From the NCBI GenBank assembly GCA_938040735.1, contig CALHYE010000013.1, forward strand, positions 248,001 to 312,000: a stretch of 64,000 nt of DNA, read 5' to 3'. The position numbers were made by a program, and so were the translations under genes. The number at the start of each line of letters is the position of its first letter. Position 1 is the first letter of the stretch. Of the stretch, positions 44,556 to 53,323 are shown piece by piece. The notes under the pieces are model-generated. The model did not search any database, was not told the DNA's origin, and saw nothing but the letters and a program-made list of their open reading frames with translations. This DNA comes from an uncultured Bellilinea sp. (GTDB lineage: Bacteria > Chloroflexota > Anaerolineae > Anaerolineales > Anaerolineaceae).

Positions 44556-45899
44556 TTATACCAGATCGAACCGCTCCGAATGAACATCACCGGAGAAGAA
44601 ACCCATACCGGCAAGCGCTTCTTCAACAGCGTTCATCATCGGAATCGGGCCGCAGATAAAAACTTCGGTCTGATTTTTCTGGCGCTCCGGTGAAAGCCAA
44701 CGCTCCAAAACCTCACGGGTGATGAAGCCTTTTTCGCCCGCCCATTCCTCCGGAGGATTTTCCAGAACATACACCACCGTCAGGTTCAACCGACCTTTTA
44801 ATTCCTCAATTTCATCGCGCAGAGTCAGGCTTTCCAAATCCTTCCCTCCGTAAATCAACCACAGCGGGCGGCGATCGTTTCGCTCGGCCAAGGTATGCAG
44901 CATACTCACCATCGGGGTGATGCCGACCCCGCCGGCGATGAAGACAAACTCTTTTGCATGCGGATGACGGTCTATACTAAAAGCGCCGTATGGGCCGTCA
45001 ACATACACCATATCGGCGGGTCTTAATTCTTTAATCCGGCGGGTGAAATCCCCTAACTCTTTAATGGTGAAGCGCAAACTTCCATCTGCAGCCGGCGCTG
45101 AAGAGAAAGAAAAAGGATGCTCGGCGTCCTTAAAAGGGGAGTTGAAGGCAGTGATCCAGGCAAACTGCCCCGGTTGAAATTGAAAACCGGCATGACCATC
45201 AGGCTGCAACACCAATGACCAGCAATCGCCGCGTTCGGGCTTGACTTCTCGCACGCGGTACGGAGTTCGCAAGAGTTGCCACGGTTTCCACACCCGCGTG
45301 TACAACAACAAGCCCACAAAGAAAACCGAATAACCCGCCCAAAGCAGCCGCTTCCATGGCACATTGATGTACCAGTTGACCCCTAATACATGCAGCATCG
45401 CAAAGGCTACCGCCGCCACAGCCAGAATACCATGCCAGATTCGCCAGCGGGTGTACTCCATTTTCAACGGTTTGCGCCACAATGCCATTACAATCAATCC
45501 GGCAAGCGCAAGCAGGGAAGTGACCGCAAAGCGCGCCCGCCAGGGTGTTTCCGGTGAAAAAACATTCAAAATGCTGAGCGGATGAATTTGGGGAATGAAT
45601 AGAAGTACCGGATGGATTAAAATGAGAAGGAATGCCAGAATAGAAATCTGGCGGTGGAATTGATAAACCACATCCGCTCCATAAGGAGCCTTGATTGTTT
45701 TAAAGCGGGCTGTCAGCGCAAATTGCAATGCCATCATCGCCAGCCCTACAAAGCCCAATGCCACCGAAAACTCGCGAATAAATTCACGTCCCGGCGGGCG
45801 GGGCGGCAAAAACATCACCAGCACAGGTAAGAGGGTCAAAAATAGATAAACAACAATCCAGAAGATTCCCTGAAGGATACGATTCAGTCTATGGTTCAT
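44556..45899 (-). CDS. Ferric-reductase-like transmembrane flavoprotein (FAD/NAD domains)
   Basis: 447 residues from ATG 45899. About six N-terminal helices resemble the ferric reductase/NOX-type haem domain, with histidines in YQFHRQISILAFLLILIHPVL (key part HRQISIL...IHP) and RIWHGILAVAA...MLHVLG. The soluble half is a ferredoxin-reductase module: FAD motif HPFSFSSAP, VDGPYGAFS, NAD motif IAGGVGITPMVSML, and a C-terminal VFICGPIPMM. It carries electrons from NAD(P)H across or into the membrane; acceptor unknown (ferric iron, quinone or oxygen species). Followed by the small membrane peptide. Confidence 0.9.
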   Translation of the reverse strand: MNHRLNRILQGIFWIVVYLFLTLLPVLVMFLPPRPPGREFIREFSVALGFVGLAMMALQFALTARFKTIKAPYGADVVYQFHRQISILAFLLILIHPVLLFIPQIHPLSILNVFSPETPWRARFAVTSLLALAGLIVMALWRKPLKMEYTRWRIWHGILAVAAVAFAMLHVLGVNWYINVPWKRLLWAGYSVFFVGLLLYTRVWKPWQLLRTPYRVREVKPERGDCWSLVLQPDGHAGFQFQPGQFAWITAFNSPFKDAEHPFSFSSAPAADGSLRFTIKELGDFTRRIKELRPADMVYVDGPYGAFSIDRHPHAKEFVFIAGGVGITPMVSMLHTLAERNDRRPLWLIYGGKDLESLTLRDEIEELKGRLNLTVVYVLENPPEEWAGEKGFITREVLERWLSPERQKNQTEVFICGPIPMMNAVEEALAGMGFFSGDVHSERFDLV

Positions 45900-45936
45900 G
45901 ATCAACGCTCGTTTTCTTTCCCTTAATCATAACATA

Positions 45937-45967
45937 CGCCTTGCGGAGTTTTTCAACCCGCAAGGCG
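45937..45967 (-). repeat. 10-bp inverted repeat after methylmalonyl-CoA epimerase
   Basis: CGCCTTGCGG (45937-45946) with CCGCAAGGCG (45958-45967), 11-base loop. It lies 39 bases past the epimerase stop; no T-run. Confidence 0.65.
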
Positions 45968-46005
45968 CTGTTGTACAGGCCTCGAATTGCTCCGGCTAAA
46001 GCCGG

Positions 46006-46416
46006 TTACCCGCCGGTCACTTCATACAACTCAACCAGAACGCCTCCGCTGCTCTTGGGGTGAATAAACGCCATTTTACGTCCCGGCAGTTCCAGAGGCG
46101 TTTCATTGATCAGGCGCACCCCTTTTGCCTTCAAATCTTCCAGCATTCCCTCAATGTCATCCACCTCGAAACACAGGTGGTGCATACCACCCCCGCGTTC
46201 AGCCAGGAACTTTGCCACACCGGTATCCTCGCTGGTAGGGCGCACCAGTTCCACTTCGCTTTCGCCAACCGGAATAAACACCACCGTGGCTTTTTGGCTG
46301 GGTACATCTTCAACGTGATCCACTGCCAACCCCAGCGCATCCCTCCAGAAGGTTAATGAAGCATCCACATCCGAAACCGCAATTGCCACATGGTTGATTT
46401 TTTTGATCTTTGCCAT
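46006..46416 (-). CDS. mce: Methylmalonyl-CoA epimerase
   Basis: Interconverts (R)- and (S)-methylmalonyl-CoA. 136 residues, glyoxalase/VOC fold, full length. Metal ligands and acid/base residues appear as INHVAIAV near residue 7, an internal MHHLCFEV near 75, and GVLVELYE at the C-terminus. Start with GAGGAG five bases upstream. It lies 15 bases after the mutase gene, so the two steps between propionyl-CoA and succinyl-CoA are made together. Confidence 0.95.
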   Translation of the reverse strand: MAKIKKINHVAIAVSDVDASLTFWRDALGLAVDHVEDVPSQKATVVFIPVGESEVELVRPTSEDTGVAKFLAERGGGMHHLCFEVDDIEGMLEDLKAKGVRLINETPLELPGRKMAFIHPKSSGGVLVELYEVTGG

Positions 46417-46431
46417 TTTTCACTCCTCGAA

Positions 46432-48081
46432 TTAAATCCAGGCGGGAGGCACGTATTCTCCCCACACTTTGCGCAAAACGCCACAAATCTCCCCAAGGGT
46501 CACATCATTCTCTGCCATGGTGATGAACAACGGCATCAGATTGTCACTGCCTTTTGCGGCTGTTTCCAGTTGTCCCAACAACTCGTTGACCTTTGCCGAA
46601 TCCCGAGCAGCCCGCAATTCTGCCAAACGCCGGCGTTGCTGCTGTTCAATCGCCGGATCAACCCGCAAGGCTTCCAACTCAAGCTTTTCTTCCACTTGAA
46701 AGGCGTTTAGCCCGACCACAATTTGCTCTTTGCTTTCAACGGACTTTTGATAGCGGTAGGCTGCTTCCTGAATCTCGTTTTGGATATAACCGCTTTCAAT
46801 GGCGGCCAGCGCTCCGCCCATTGCATCAATCTTCTTAATATACTCGCAGGCACGCTGTTCAATTTCATTGGTCAGGTACTCAATGACATACGAGCCTGCC
46901 AACGGGTCTATCGTATCCGCCACCCCCGATTCATAAGCAATGATCTGCTGGGTACGCAAAGCTACCCGCACCGATTTTTCGGTGGGCAGCCACAAGGCTT
47001 CATCCATGCTGTTGGTATGCAGGGATTGCGTTCCCCCCAATACGGCTGCCAGAGCTTGAATAGCCACGCGCACAATGTTGTTTTCCGGCTGCTGGGCAGT
47101 CAGGGTTGAACCGCCGGTCTGAGTGTGAAAACGTAGCATCCACGATTTTGGATCCTGAGCGCGGAATCGTTCCCGCATGATTCTAGCCCACATCCGGCGC
47201 GCCGCGCGGAATTTTGCGATTTCTTCCAGAAAGTTATTATGGGCTGCGAAGAAAAAGGACAATTGATCGGCAAACCGGTCAACTTCCAGGCCGGACTGAA
47301 TGGCAGCCTCGACATAGGCAATCGCATCCGCCAGCGTGAAAGCGACTTCCTGCACAGCCGTTGATCCAGCCTCACGGATATGATACCCCGAGATACTGAT
47401 CGTATTCCATCGCGGAACGTTTCTTCCGCAATACTGGAATACATCCGTAATGAGGCGCATGGAAGGCGCAGGCGGGAAAATATAGGTTCCGCGCGCCACA
47501 TATTCCTTCAGAATATCGTTTTGGATGGTACCGCGCAGCCATTTTTCCTCAACTCCCTGTCGGCGAGCAACGGCAATATACATAGCCAGCAAGATAGCCG
47601 CCGGGGCGTTGATGGTCATACTGGTAGAGACTTTATCCAGCGGAATCTCATGGAAGAGAATTTCCATATCCCGCAACGACGAGATAGACACACCGACCTT
47701 GCCGACCTCACCGCTGGCTATCGGATCATCGGCGTCATAACCGATTTGAGTAGGCAAATCAAACGCCACCGAAAGCCCGGTTTGCCCTTGCTGAAGCAAA
47801 TAGCGATAGCGTTGATTGGACTCCTCCGCCGTGGCATAACCGGCATATTGGCGCATCGTCCAGAAACGGCCGCGGTACATAGTGGGCTGAACGCCGCGGG
47901 TAAAGGGGAACTCTCCCGGAAAACCCAATTCCTTGAGATAGTCGCATTTGAAGGGCAATCCCAGCCGCGGTAGGGGAATTTGAGAGGAAGTGTAAAATTC
48001 AGGCTGACGCTCCGGATATTTGGCAATCAGAGGTTTGAGGACTTCTTCTTCCCAACGTTTTCGTTCGGATTCAAGCGACAT
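46432..48081 (-). CDS. Methylmalonyl-CoA mutase large-subunit (catalytic domain only)
   Basis: 549 residues from ATG 48081 (GAGG five bases upstream). TIM-barrel substrate domain motifs: [22 protein letters not shown] (key part [11 protein letters not shown]), [13 protein letters not shown], and [16 protein letters not shown] shortened here to [10 protein letters not shown]. The B12-binding DxHxxG domain is absent, and length ends at the catalytic domain, so this is the two-gene (archaeal/Chloroflexus-type) mutase whose cobalamin subunit must be encoded elsewhere. Isobutyryl-CoA mutase and related mutases share this layout, but the adjacent epimerase supports methylmalonyl-CoA. Confidence 0.92.
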   Translation of the reverse strand: MSLESERKRWEEEVLKPLIAKYPERQPEFYTSSQIPLPRLGLPFKCDYLKELGFPGEFPFTRGVQPTMYRGRFWTMRQYAGYATAEESNQRYRYLLQQGQTGLSVAFDLPTQIGYDADDPIASGEVGKVGVSISSLRDMEILFHEIPLDKVSTSMTINAPAAILLAMYIAVARRQGVEEKWLRGTIQNDILKEYVARGTYIFPPAPSMRLITDVFQYCGRNVPRWNTISISGYHIREAGSTAVQEVAFTLADAIAYVEAAIQSGLEVDRFADQLSFFFAAHNNFLEEIAKFRAARRMWARIMRERFRAQDPKSWMLRFHTQTGGSTLTAQQPENNIVRVAIQALAAVLGGTQSLHTNSMDEALWLPTEKSVRVALRTQQIIAYESGVADTIDPLAGSYVIEYLTNEIEQRACEYIKKIDAMGGALAAIESGYIQNEIQEAAYRYQKSVESKEQIVVGLNAFQVEEKLELEALRVDPAIEQQQRRRLAELRAARDSAKVNELLGQLETAAKGSDNLMPLFITMAENDVTLGEICGVLRKVWGEYVPPAWI

Positions 48082-48239
48082 TTTTTCCTCTTTCTGCAAA
48101 AGATGAACCTGATTTTAGTATACCGTAGGCGATCTCAATTCGGACTGGAAGAATTTATGGTAAACTACAAACGAATATCCTGATCTGCTCAAAATTTCCC
48201 TGCGGGGGATTATTTTTTGTAACTTGCCAAAAAATTCCG

Positions 48240-49448
48240 ATGACCCCATTCCTGCAATTAATCTTTGTACTCACCATCATCCTTTTTGCATCGAAGTTAG
48301 CCGGTTACCTGACCACCCGGCTGGGTCAGCCGGCAGTCCTGGGTGAACTGCTGGTTGGTTTGCTTCTCGGCCCATCCTTGATTGACTTAACCCATCTGGT
48401 CTTTATCACCGACCGCCACCTGGGCGAAATTGTGGCTGAGTTTGGTGAAATCGGCGTCCTGGTCTTAATGTTTCTGGCGGGTTTGGAACTGCATTTTTCG
48501 GAATTGACCCGCAACACCCGCGTGGCGGCTTTCAGCGGTATTCTTGGCGTGCTGACGCCGGTGGGTTTGGGGCTTTTAGCCGGTCGAATGTTCGGTTATT
48601 CATTTCCCAATGCGGCCTTTATCGGGTTGACGCTCGGGGCTACCAGTGTAAGTATCTCCGCTCAAACGCTGATGGAGTTAAAAGTCTTGCGCAGCCGGGT
48701 TGGATTAGGATTGCTTGGCGCAGCCGTGTTCGATGACATTCTGGTCATTCTCCTGCTTTCCACCTTCCTCGCCCTCTCGGGAGGCGGCTCTGCGTTGGAC
48801 ATTCTCTTTGTCTTGTTAAGAATGATCGGTTTTCTCAGCCTTTCGGCAGCATTTGGTTTGTGGTTCTTGCCCAAACTTTCCCGCCGAATCAGCACCATGC
48901 CCGTCAGTCAAGGCATGTTAACTTTTAGCTTGATTATTATGATGTTGTATGGCCTGGCTGCCGAATTGATTGGCGGTATGGCAGCCATTACCGGTACATT
49001 TTTAGCGGGTTTGATGTTTGCCCGCACCCCAGAAAAAAGCCAAATCGAACCCGGATTGCGTTCGCTGGCTTACAGCTTCTTTGTGCCGATCTTCTTCGTC
49101 AACATTGGCTTGAGTGTGGATACTCACACGCTCAATCTGAATGCCCTCTGGTTAATGCTTGTCATCAGCGCTTTTGCTATACTGGGTAAAGTGATTGGCT
49201 GCGGAATGGGAGCGAAATTAGGCGGATTCGATTGGCTGGAATCGCTGCAACTCGGGATCGGCATGATTTCGCGCGGCGAGGTCGGTTTGATCGTTGCGAG
49301 CATCGGTTTAGCCGAGGGTTATATCAATGAAACCGTGTTTTCCGCAATTGTAGGCATGGTGCTGATTACCACCCTGCTCACACCGCCCCTGTTACGCGCA
49401 TCTTTCAGAAAAGTCATTGCTCCTTCAACCGCCCCTGCCCAAGAATAA
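48240..49448 (+). CDS. CPA2-family cation/proton antiporter
   Basis: 402 residues, about 12-13 hydrophobic helices. Family features are the N-terminal GYLTTRLGQPAVLGELLVGLLLGP (key part GQPAVLGELLVG), GVLVLMFLAGLEL, the paired acidic GAAVFDDILVIL in the ion-binding helix, and RGEVGLIVA near the end. The usual C-terminal RCK/TrkA-N regulatory domain is missing. Instead, a PII-like gene follows after 30 bases and may regulate it. No Shine-Dalgarno is visible before the ATG. Confidence 0.88.
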   Translation: MTPFLQLIFVLTIILFASKLAGYLTTRLGQPAVLGELLVGLLLGPSLIDLTHLVFITDRHLGEIVAEFGEIGVLVLMFLAGLELHFSELTRNTRVAAFSGILGVLTPVGLGLLAGRMFGYSFPNAAFIGLTLGATSVSISAQTLMELKVLRSRVGLGLLGAAVFDDILVILLLSTFLALSGGGSALDILFVLLRMIGFLSLSAAFGLWFLPKLSRRISTMPVSQGMLTFSLIIMMLYGLAAELIGGMAAITGTFLAGLMFARTPEKSQIEPGLRSLAYSFFVPIFFVNIGLSVDTHTLNLNALWLMLVISAFAILGKVIGCGMGAKLGGFDWLESLQLGIGMISRGEVGLIVASIGLAEGYINETVFSAIVGMVLITTLLTPPLLRASFRKVIAPSTAPAQE

Positions 49449-49478
49449 AAAAACCCCGCTTGATTACGGGAGGAAACC

Positions 49479-49847
49479 ATGTACATGATTTTGTTTGTTT
49501 TACATAACCCGGAACTTCTCGATCAGGTGCTAAATGCTTGGGAAGAGGCTGGCGTTGGCGGCGTCACCATCCTTCCCAGCACCGGCCTGGCGCGCATCCG
49601 CGCCAAAGGGGCCTGGCGCGACGATTTACCGCTCTTTCCCAGTCTGGAAGATTTTCAAGAGCATCTCCAAAACCTCAACCGCACCTTGATCACAATCGTT
49701 GAGAACGACGCCGTGGTGGATAAAGTGGTGGCCGCCACTCAGCAGGTAACCGGCGATCTTAATCTGCCCAATACCGGCATTCTTTCGGTGCTTCCGGTTG
49801 TACGCAGTTATGGTCTAAACCGTATTCCAGAGGTGAATCGATCGTAA
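49479..49847 (+). CDS. Nitrogen-regulatory PII-like small protein
   Basis: 122 residues with a ferredoxin-like pattern of strands and helices. It opens MYMILFVLHNPELLDQVLNA and has a GVGGVTILPSTGLARI strand-turn like the PII core before the T-loop. The uridylylated Tyr and GlnB signature are absent, so it is a PII-like rather than classical PII protein. Such proteins bind nucleotides and gate neighbouring membrane transporters. GGGAGG lies five bases ahead of the ATG. Its position right after an antiporter lacking its own RCK domain suggests it is the regulatory partner. Confidence 0.65.
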   Translation: MYMILFVLHNPELLDQVLNAWEEAGVGGVTILPSTGLARIRAKGAWRDDLPLFPSLEDFQEHLQNLNRTLITIVENDAVVDKVVAATQQVTGDLNLPNTGILSVLPVVRSYGLNRIPEVNRS

Positions 49848-49859
49848 GCCCTGCTTGAT

Positions 49860-49888
49860 TTGACGGAAATGGAAGGGTCTGGTAAAAT
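49860..49888 (+). promoter_or_regulatory. Promoter of rplI
   Basis: TTGACG (49860-49865), 17-base spacer, TAAAAT (49883-49888), about 73 bases before the rplI start. Confidence 0.82.
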
Positions 49889-49961
49889 CATCGGGCTTTG
49901 AGCGTTGTACCCTTCGCTCTTAGCCGATACTCAATTTTAGTTGGATGAAAGGGCTTGAATC

Positions 49962-50468
49962 ATGAAAGTTTTGTTGATTAAGGATGTTTACAAACTGGGC
50001 CGCGCCGGCGATGTGAAGAAAGTCGCCGATGGTTTTGGCCGCAATTACCTGATCCCCCAAGGATTGGCCGTTCTGGCTACGCCCGGCACGCTCAAACAGG
50101 TGGATCAAATCCGCGCCAAAGCCGCTTCCCGCCGCCAGGAATTGAACAGCGAAATGAGCAGTGTTGCCGAAAAATTAAACGGCAAATACTTCACTTTCGC
50201 CTCCAAAGCCGGCGAGACCGGCAAATTATACGGCTCAATCACGACTCAGATGATTGCCGACGCAATCAAACAAAATCTGGGCATTGAGGTTGATCGTCAT
50301 CAGATCGAATGTGAGCCGATTCGCAATTTGGGCGAACATGTAGCCCATGTCCGTTTGACGGTTGACCTGGTGCCAGAAATCCGGATTCTCGTACACCGCG
50401 AAGGCGAAGTTGTGCAGGTTCCTACCGCTGAACCCGAATCCCCGATTGAGGAATCCACCGAAGCCTGA
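49962..50468 (+). CDS. rplI: 50S ribosomal protein L9
   Basis: 168 residues. The N-terminal rRNA-binding domain has MKVLLIKDVYKLGRAGDVKK, GFGRNYLIPQGLA, and the C-terminal domain has KLYGSITTQMIADAI. A short acidic tail (PESPIEESTEA) extends beyond the usual end. GAAAGG lies upstream of the ATG. It stands alone with its own promoter, without rpsF, ssb or rpsR next to it. Confidence 0.97.
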   Translation: MKVLLIKDVYKLGRAGDVKKVADGFGRNYLIPQGLAVLATPGTLKQVDQIRAKAASRRQELNSEMSSVAEKLNGKYFTFASKAGETGKLYGSITTQMIADAIKQNLGIEVDRHQIECEPIRNLGEHVAHVRLTVDLVPEIRILVHREGEVVQVPTAEPESPIEESTEA

Positions 50469-50494
50469 GAAAATGCGTCCTTGATGAACCGATC

Positions 50495-50534
50495 AAGACC
50501 GGCCAATGCCAGCAATTCGGCGCAGGCCGGTCTT
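50495..50534 (+). terminator. Probable terminator of rplI
   Basis: 10-bp stem AAGACCGGCC (50495-50504) with GGCCGGTCTT (50525-50534); the end of the right arm and following T supply a short T-rich tract. It lies between rplI and the -10 box of the next gene. Confidence 0.6.
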
Positions 50535-50544
50535 TGATTGAGGG

Positions 50545-50550
50545 TATAAT
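50545..50550 (+). promoter_or_regulatory. TATAAT box 6 bases before the RodZ-like gene
   Basis: TATAAT, six bases, ATG. No Shine-Dalgarno and no -35; predicts a leaderless transcript. Confidence 0.6.
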
Positions 50551-50556
50551 ACGGCA

Positions 50557-51972
50557 ATGAAATTCACCATCGGACAGTACCTGCGCCAACTGCGGGAGGA
50601 ACGCGGCATCAGCCTTGAACAACTCGCTCAGGCAACCCGCATCAATCCCACCTACCTGCGCGCATTGGAAAACGATGAGATGTCTCTGCTCCCTTCGGCG
50701 GTGCAGGGACGCGGTTATCTGCGCTTGATCGCCGGCGCCTACAACATTGATCCTCAGCCCTTGCTGGCCGCTTTCCCGGATAAGGAAGTCCTGCTACCCC
50801 TCGCTGCGGAAGAAGAAAGCCCGCCAGGGAGTTCCGAGGTGGTCGCAACTTCTCCTTTGCCCGCAGCGGACGAAACAACCCTAACAGAAGAAGCGGCTAA
50901 GGAAGAGAAAGAAGAGAAACCAGCAGCCGAAACCCAATCCTTCCCAGAGGTTTCCATTTCCTCCCCGTCGGTTGAGGGAAGTTCCACATTCGCCTTTATC
51001 AACATTGGCCAGCAATTTCGCGCCCAGCGCGAAGCGTTGGGAATCTCACTCGAAGATGCCGAACGATTTACCCGCCTGAAAGCCCGTTATTTGCAGGCCA
51101 TTGAGGAAGGCGATCTCGATCAACTCCCCTCGCTTGTTCAGGGAAGAGGAATGCTGCGAAACTATGCCGAATTTCTCAACCTCGATAGCGAAGCCATCCT
51201 CCTGCAATTTGCCGATGGATTGCAGCGCCGCCGGTTAGAGCGTCTGGCTGTCACTACGCCTGCCCACCCCGCCCCCTCCTCTACACCTGCGCGCATACCC
51301 ACCCGCCTTTCACTTTTCTTGCGAAGATGGATGACGCCGGATTTGCTGGTGGGCGGTTTATTGTTTCTGATCCTTCTAATGTTTGTCATCTGGGGGACGG
51401 CGCGCGTTTCCGGTTTACAGGATCAGGAGGCGCAGGAAACTCCCCCCTCGATTTCCGAACTACTGTTAGGCACAACCGAGATCAACGGCTTGACCAATCA
51501 GACGGTGACCCCCTCAGCCACCCCAGCGGAGGTTCAAAACAACGGTCTTGCTCTACCGCCAGCGCCTGTGGAAGGCGAGGAAATCCAGAATACCGGCTCG
51601 CTTCCCCTCAGCGCCGACCCGGTACAGGTCTATGTCATCGCCAATCAACGCGTTTGGCTGCGGGTTACGGTAGATAATCGGGTTGCATTTGAAGGACGCA
51701 CCATTCCCGGCAGCGCCTATCCGTTTACCGGAAAACAATCCATTGAATTGACCAGCGGAAACGCAGCCGGGATTCAAATTGTGTACAACCAGAACAACCT
51801 GGGTAATTTAGGCGCTTCGGGTGAGGTCCTCCGCTTGATATTTACCGCCGAGGGCACGGTTGTTCCCACCCCCTTATTTACCAGCACGCCGGCCCCAACC
51901 CTGCCGCCCACCTTCACTCCTCAACCCACCCCGCAATTACCCACTCCTACCGTTACACCGTTCGTTCCTTAG
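50557..51972 (+). CDS. RodZ-like membrane protein with two N-terminal HTH domains
   Basis: 471 residues. Residues about 4-70 are an Xre/HTH_25 domain (YLRQLREERGISLEQLAQAT; YLRALENDEMSLLPSAVQGRGYLR in two parts). After an acidic Ala/Glu linker, residues about 150-215 repeat it (REALGISLEDAERFTRLK; ALQAIEEGD-type helix; LVQGRGMLRNYAEF). A transmembrane helix is near 265-285 (LLVGGLLFLILLMFVIWG), and the periplasmic part has a DUF4115-like domain (VWLRVTVDNRVAFEG) and a Pro/Thr tail. RodZ normally has one HTH that binds MreB; MreB is not encoded here. rimO follows 7 bases later. Confidence 0.88.
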   Translation: MKFTIGQYLRQLREERGISLEQLAQATRINPTYLRALENDEMSLLPSAVQGRGYLRLIAGAYNIDPQPLLAAFPDKEVLLPLAAEEESPPGSSEVVATSPLPAADETTLTEEAAKEEKEEKPAAETQSFPEVSISSPSVEGSSTFAFINIGQQFRAQREALGISLEDAERFTRLKARYLQAIEEGDLDQLPSLVQGRGMLRNYAEFLNLDSEAILLQFADGLQRRRLERLAVTTPAHPAPSSTPARIPTRLSLFLRRWMTPDLLVGGLLFLILLMFVIWGTARVSGLQDQEAQETPPSISELLLGTTEINGLTNQTVTPSATPAEVQNNGLALPPAPVEGEEIQNTGSLPLSADPVQVYVIANQRVWLRVTVDNRVAFEGRTIPGSAYPFTGKQSIELTSGNAAGIQIVYNQNNLGNLGASGEVLRLIFTAEGTVVPTPLFTSTPAPTLPPTFTPQPTPQLPTPTVTPFVP

Positions 51973-51979
51973 AGGTTGA

Positions 51980-53308
51980 ATGAAATCCAAAAGTTTTTAT
52001 CTGCTTTCTTTAGGCTGCTCCAAAAATACGGTTGACTCGACTTCCATGGCGGAATTACTCCAACGTGAGGGTTATCAGCCCGCTGAAAAACCGTCTCAAG
52101 CCTCTGTTTTAATTGTCAATACCTGTGGATTTATTCAACCGGCGCGCGATGAATCGATCCGCGAATTGCGCGCTTTAGCCCGGCGCAAACGCCATGGACA
52201 GGTGTTGATTGCTGCCGGCTGCCTGACCCAGCGATATCGAGAATGGGTTTTGGAGCAGGTACCCGGAATTGATGGGATTCTCGGTACGCGCCGCTGGATG
52301 GATATCCTGGATGTCATTGAGAAAATCCGCCAATCTCCGCCGCAGCCGGTTTATCACATCCCGGAAGACGGAGTTGTTGGGCGAGATGAGAAAGGAGTCC
52401 TGCGCGCCGCAGTTCAGGGCAGCAGCGCCTATCTGAAAATAGCGGATGGCTGCCGCCGTCCCTGCGCTTTTTGCGCCATTCCACTGATTAAAGGAACGCT
52501 GGTCAGCCGGCCTGCCGAAATCCTTGTTCAGGAAGCCAAACGGCTTGAACGACAAGGGGTGCAAGAGCTCATTCTAATCGCTCAGGATACCACCGATTAT
52601 GGGCATGACCTTGGTATCCGCGATGGACTGCCAGCCCTGTTGAACGATCTCTTGAAAGCCACTTCAATTCCGTGGATGCGGATCCTCTACGCTTTCCCCG
52701 GTTATGTAACCGACCGTTTAATCGAAATTATGGCATCCAACCCGCGCGTGCTGCATTATCTGGACATACCTCTCCAGCACGCTCACCCCGACACTCTCAA
52801 ACGGATGCGCCGACCGGCCAACATGGAGTGGGTCTATCGCACCCTTGGAAAAATGCGCTCTGCCATGCCGGATTTGGCCATCCGCAGCACATTTATCGTA
52901 GGTTATCCCGGCGAGACAGAAGAGGAATTTCAGACCCTCTTAAGTTTTTTACAGGATGTCCAACTAGACCGCGTGGGCGCATTTACTTTTTCCTTTGAAC
53001 CGGGCACTTCCAGCGAACCGTTAGGCGATCCCATCCCTGCCGAGGTAAAGCAGGAACGTTTGGATCGGTTGATGAAATTACAGGAAAAAATTTCCCTCCA
53101 ACGAAACCAGACCCTGATCGGTAAACGCCTGGAGGTTTTGATCGAAGGCATTGACCGCAGCCTGAGCATCGGCAGATCCTATCGTGATGCCCCCGAAATT
53201 GATGGTCTGGTATTCATTGAAGGAAAAGCTCCTGTCGGAAGCATTGTTCCTGTCCAGATCAGCGGCGCATTACCCCATGATTTAACCGCCATACCACTCG
53301 GAGATTAA
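51980..53308 (+). CDS. rimO: Ribosomal protein S12 methylthiotransferase RimO
   Basis: Radical SAM enzyme adding a methylthio group to the beta-carbon of an S12 aspartate. 442 residues: N-terminal cluster domain with LGCSKNTVDS (Cys13), NTCGF and AGCLTQRY; radical SAM core with the CxxxCxxC motif CRRPCAFC near 157; HHDQ-type downstream strands (LDIPLQHAHPDTLKRM); and a C-terminal TRAM domain ending VPVQISGALPHDL. The LGCSKN and IPLQH marks favour RimO over MiaB. Seven bases after the RodZ-like gene. Confidence 0.95.
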   Translation: MKSKSFYLLSLGCSKNTVDSTSMAELLQREGYQPAEKPSQASVLIVNTCGFIQPARDESIRELRALARRKRHGQVLIAAGCLTQRYREWVLEQVPGIDGILGTRRWMDILDVIEKIRQSPPQPVYHIPEDGVVGRDEKGVLRAAVQGSSAYLKIADGCRRPCAFCAIPLIKGTLVSRPAEILVQEAKRLERQGVQELILIAQDTTDYGHDLGIRDGLPALLNDLLKATSIPWMRILYAFPGYVTDRLIEIMASNPRVLHYLDIPLQHAHPDTLKRMRRPANMEWVYRTLGKMRSAMPDLAIRSTFIVGYPGETEEEFQTLLSFLQDVQLDRVGAFTFSFEPGTSSEPLGDPIPAEVKQERLDRLMKLQEKISLQRNQTLIGKRLEVLIEGIDRSLSIGRSYRDAPEIDGLVFIEGKAPVGSIVPVQISGALPHDLTAIPLGD

Positions 53309-53323
53309 ACAGCCCAACCTTCT

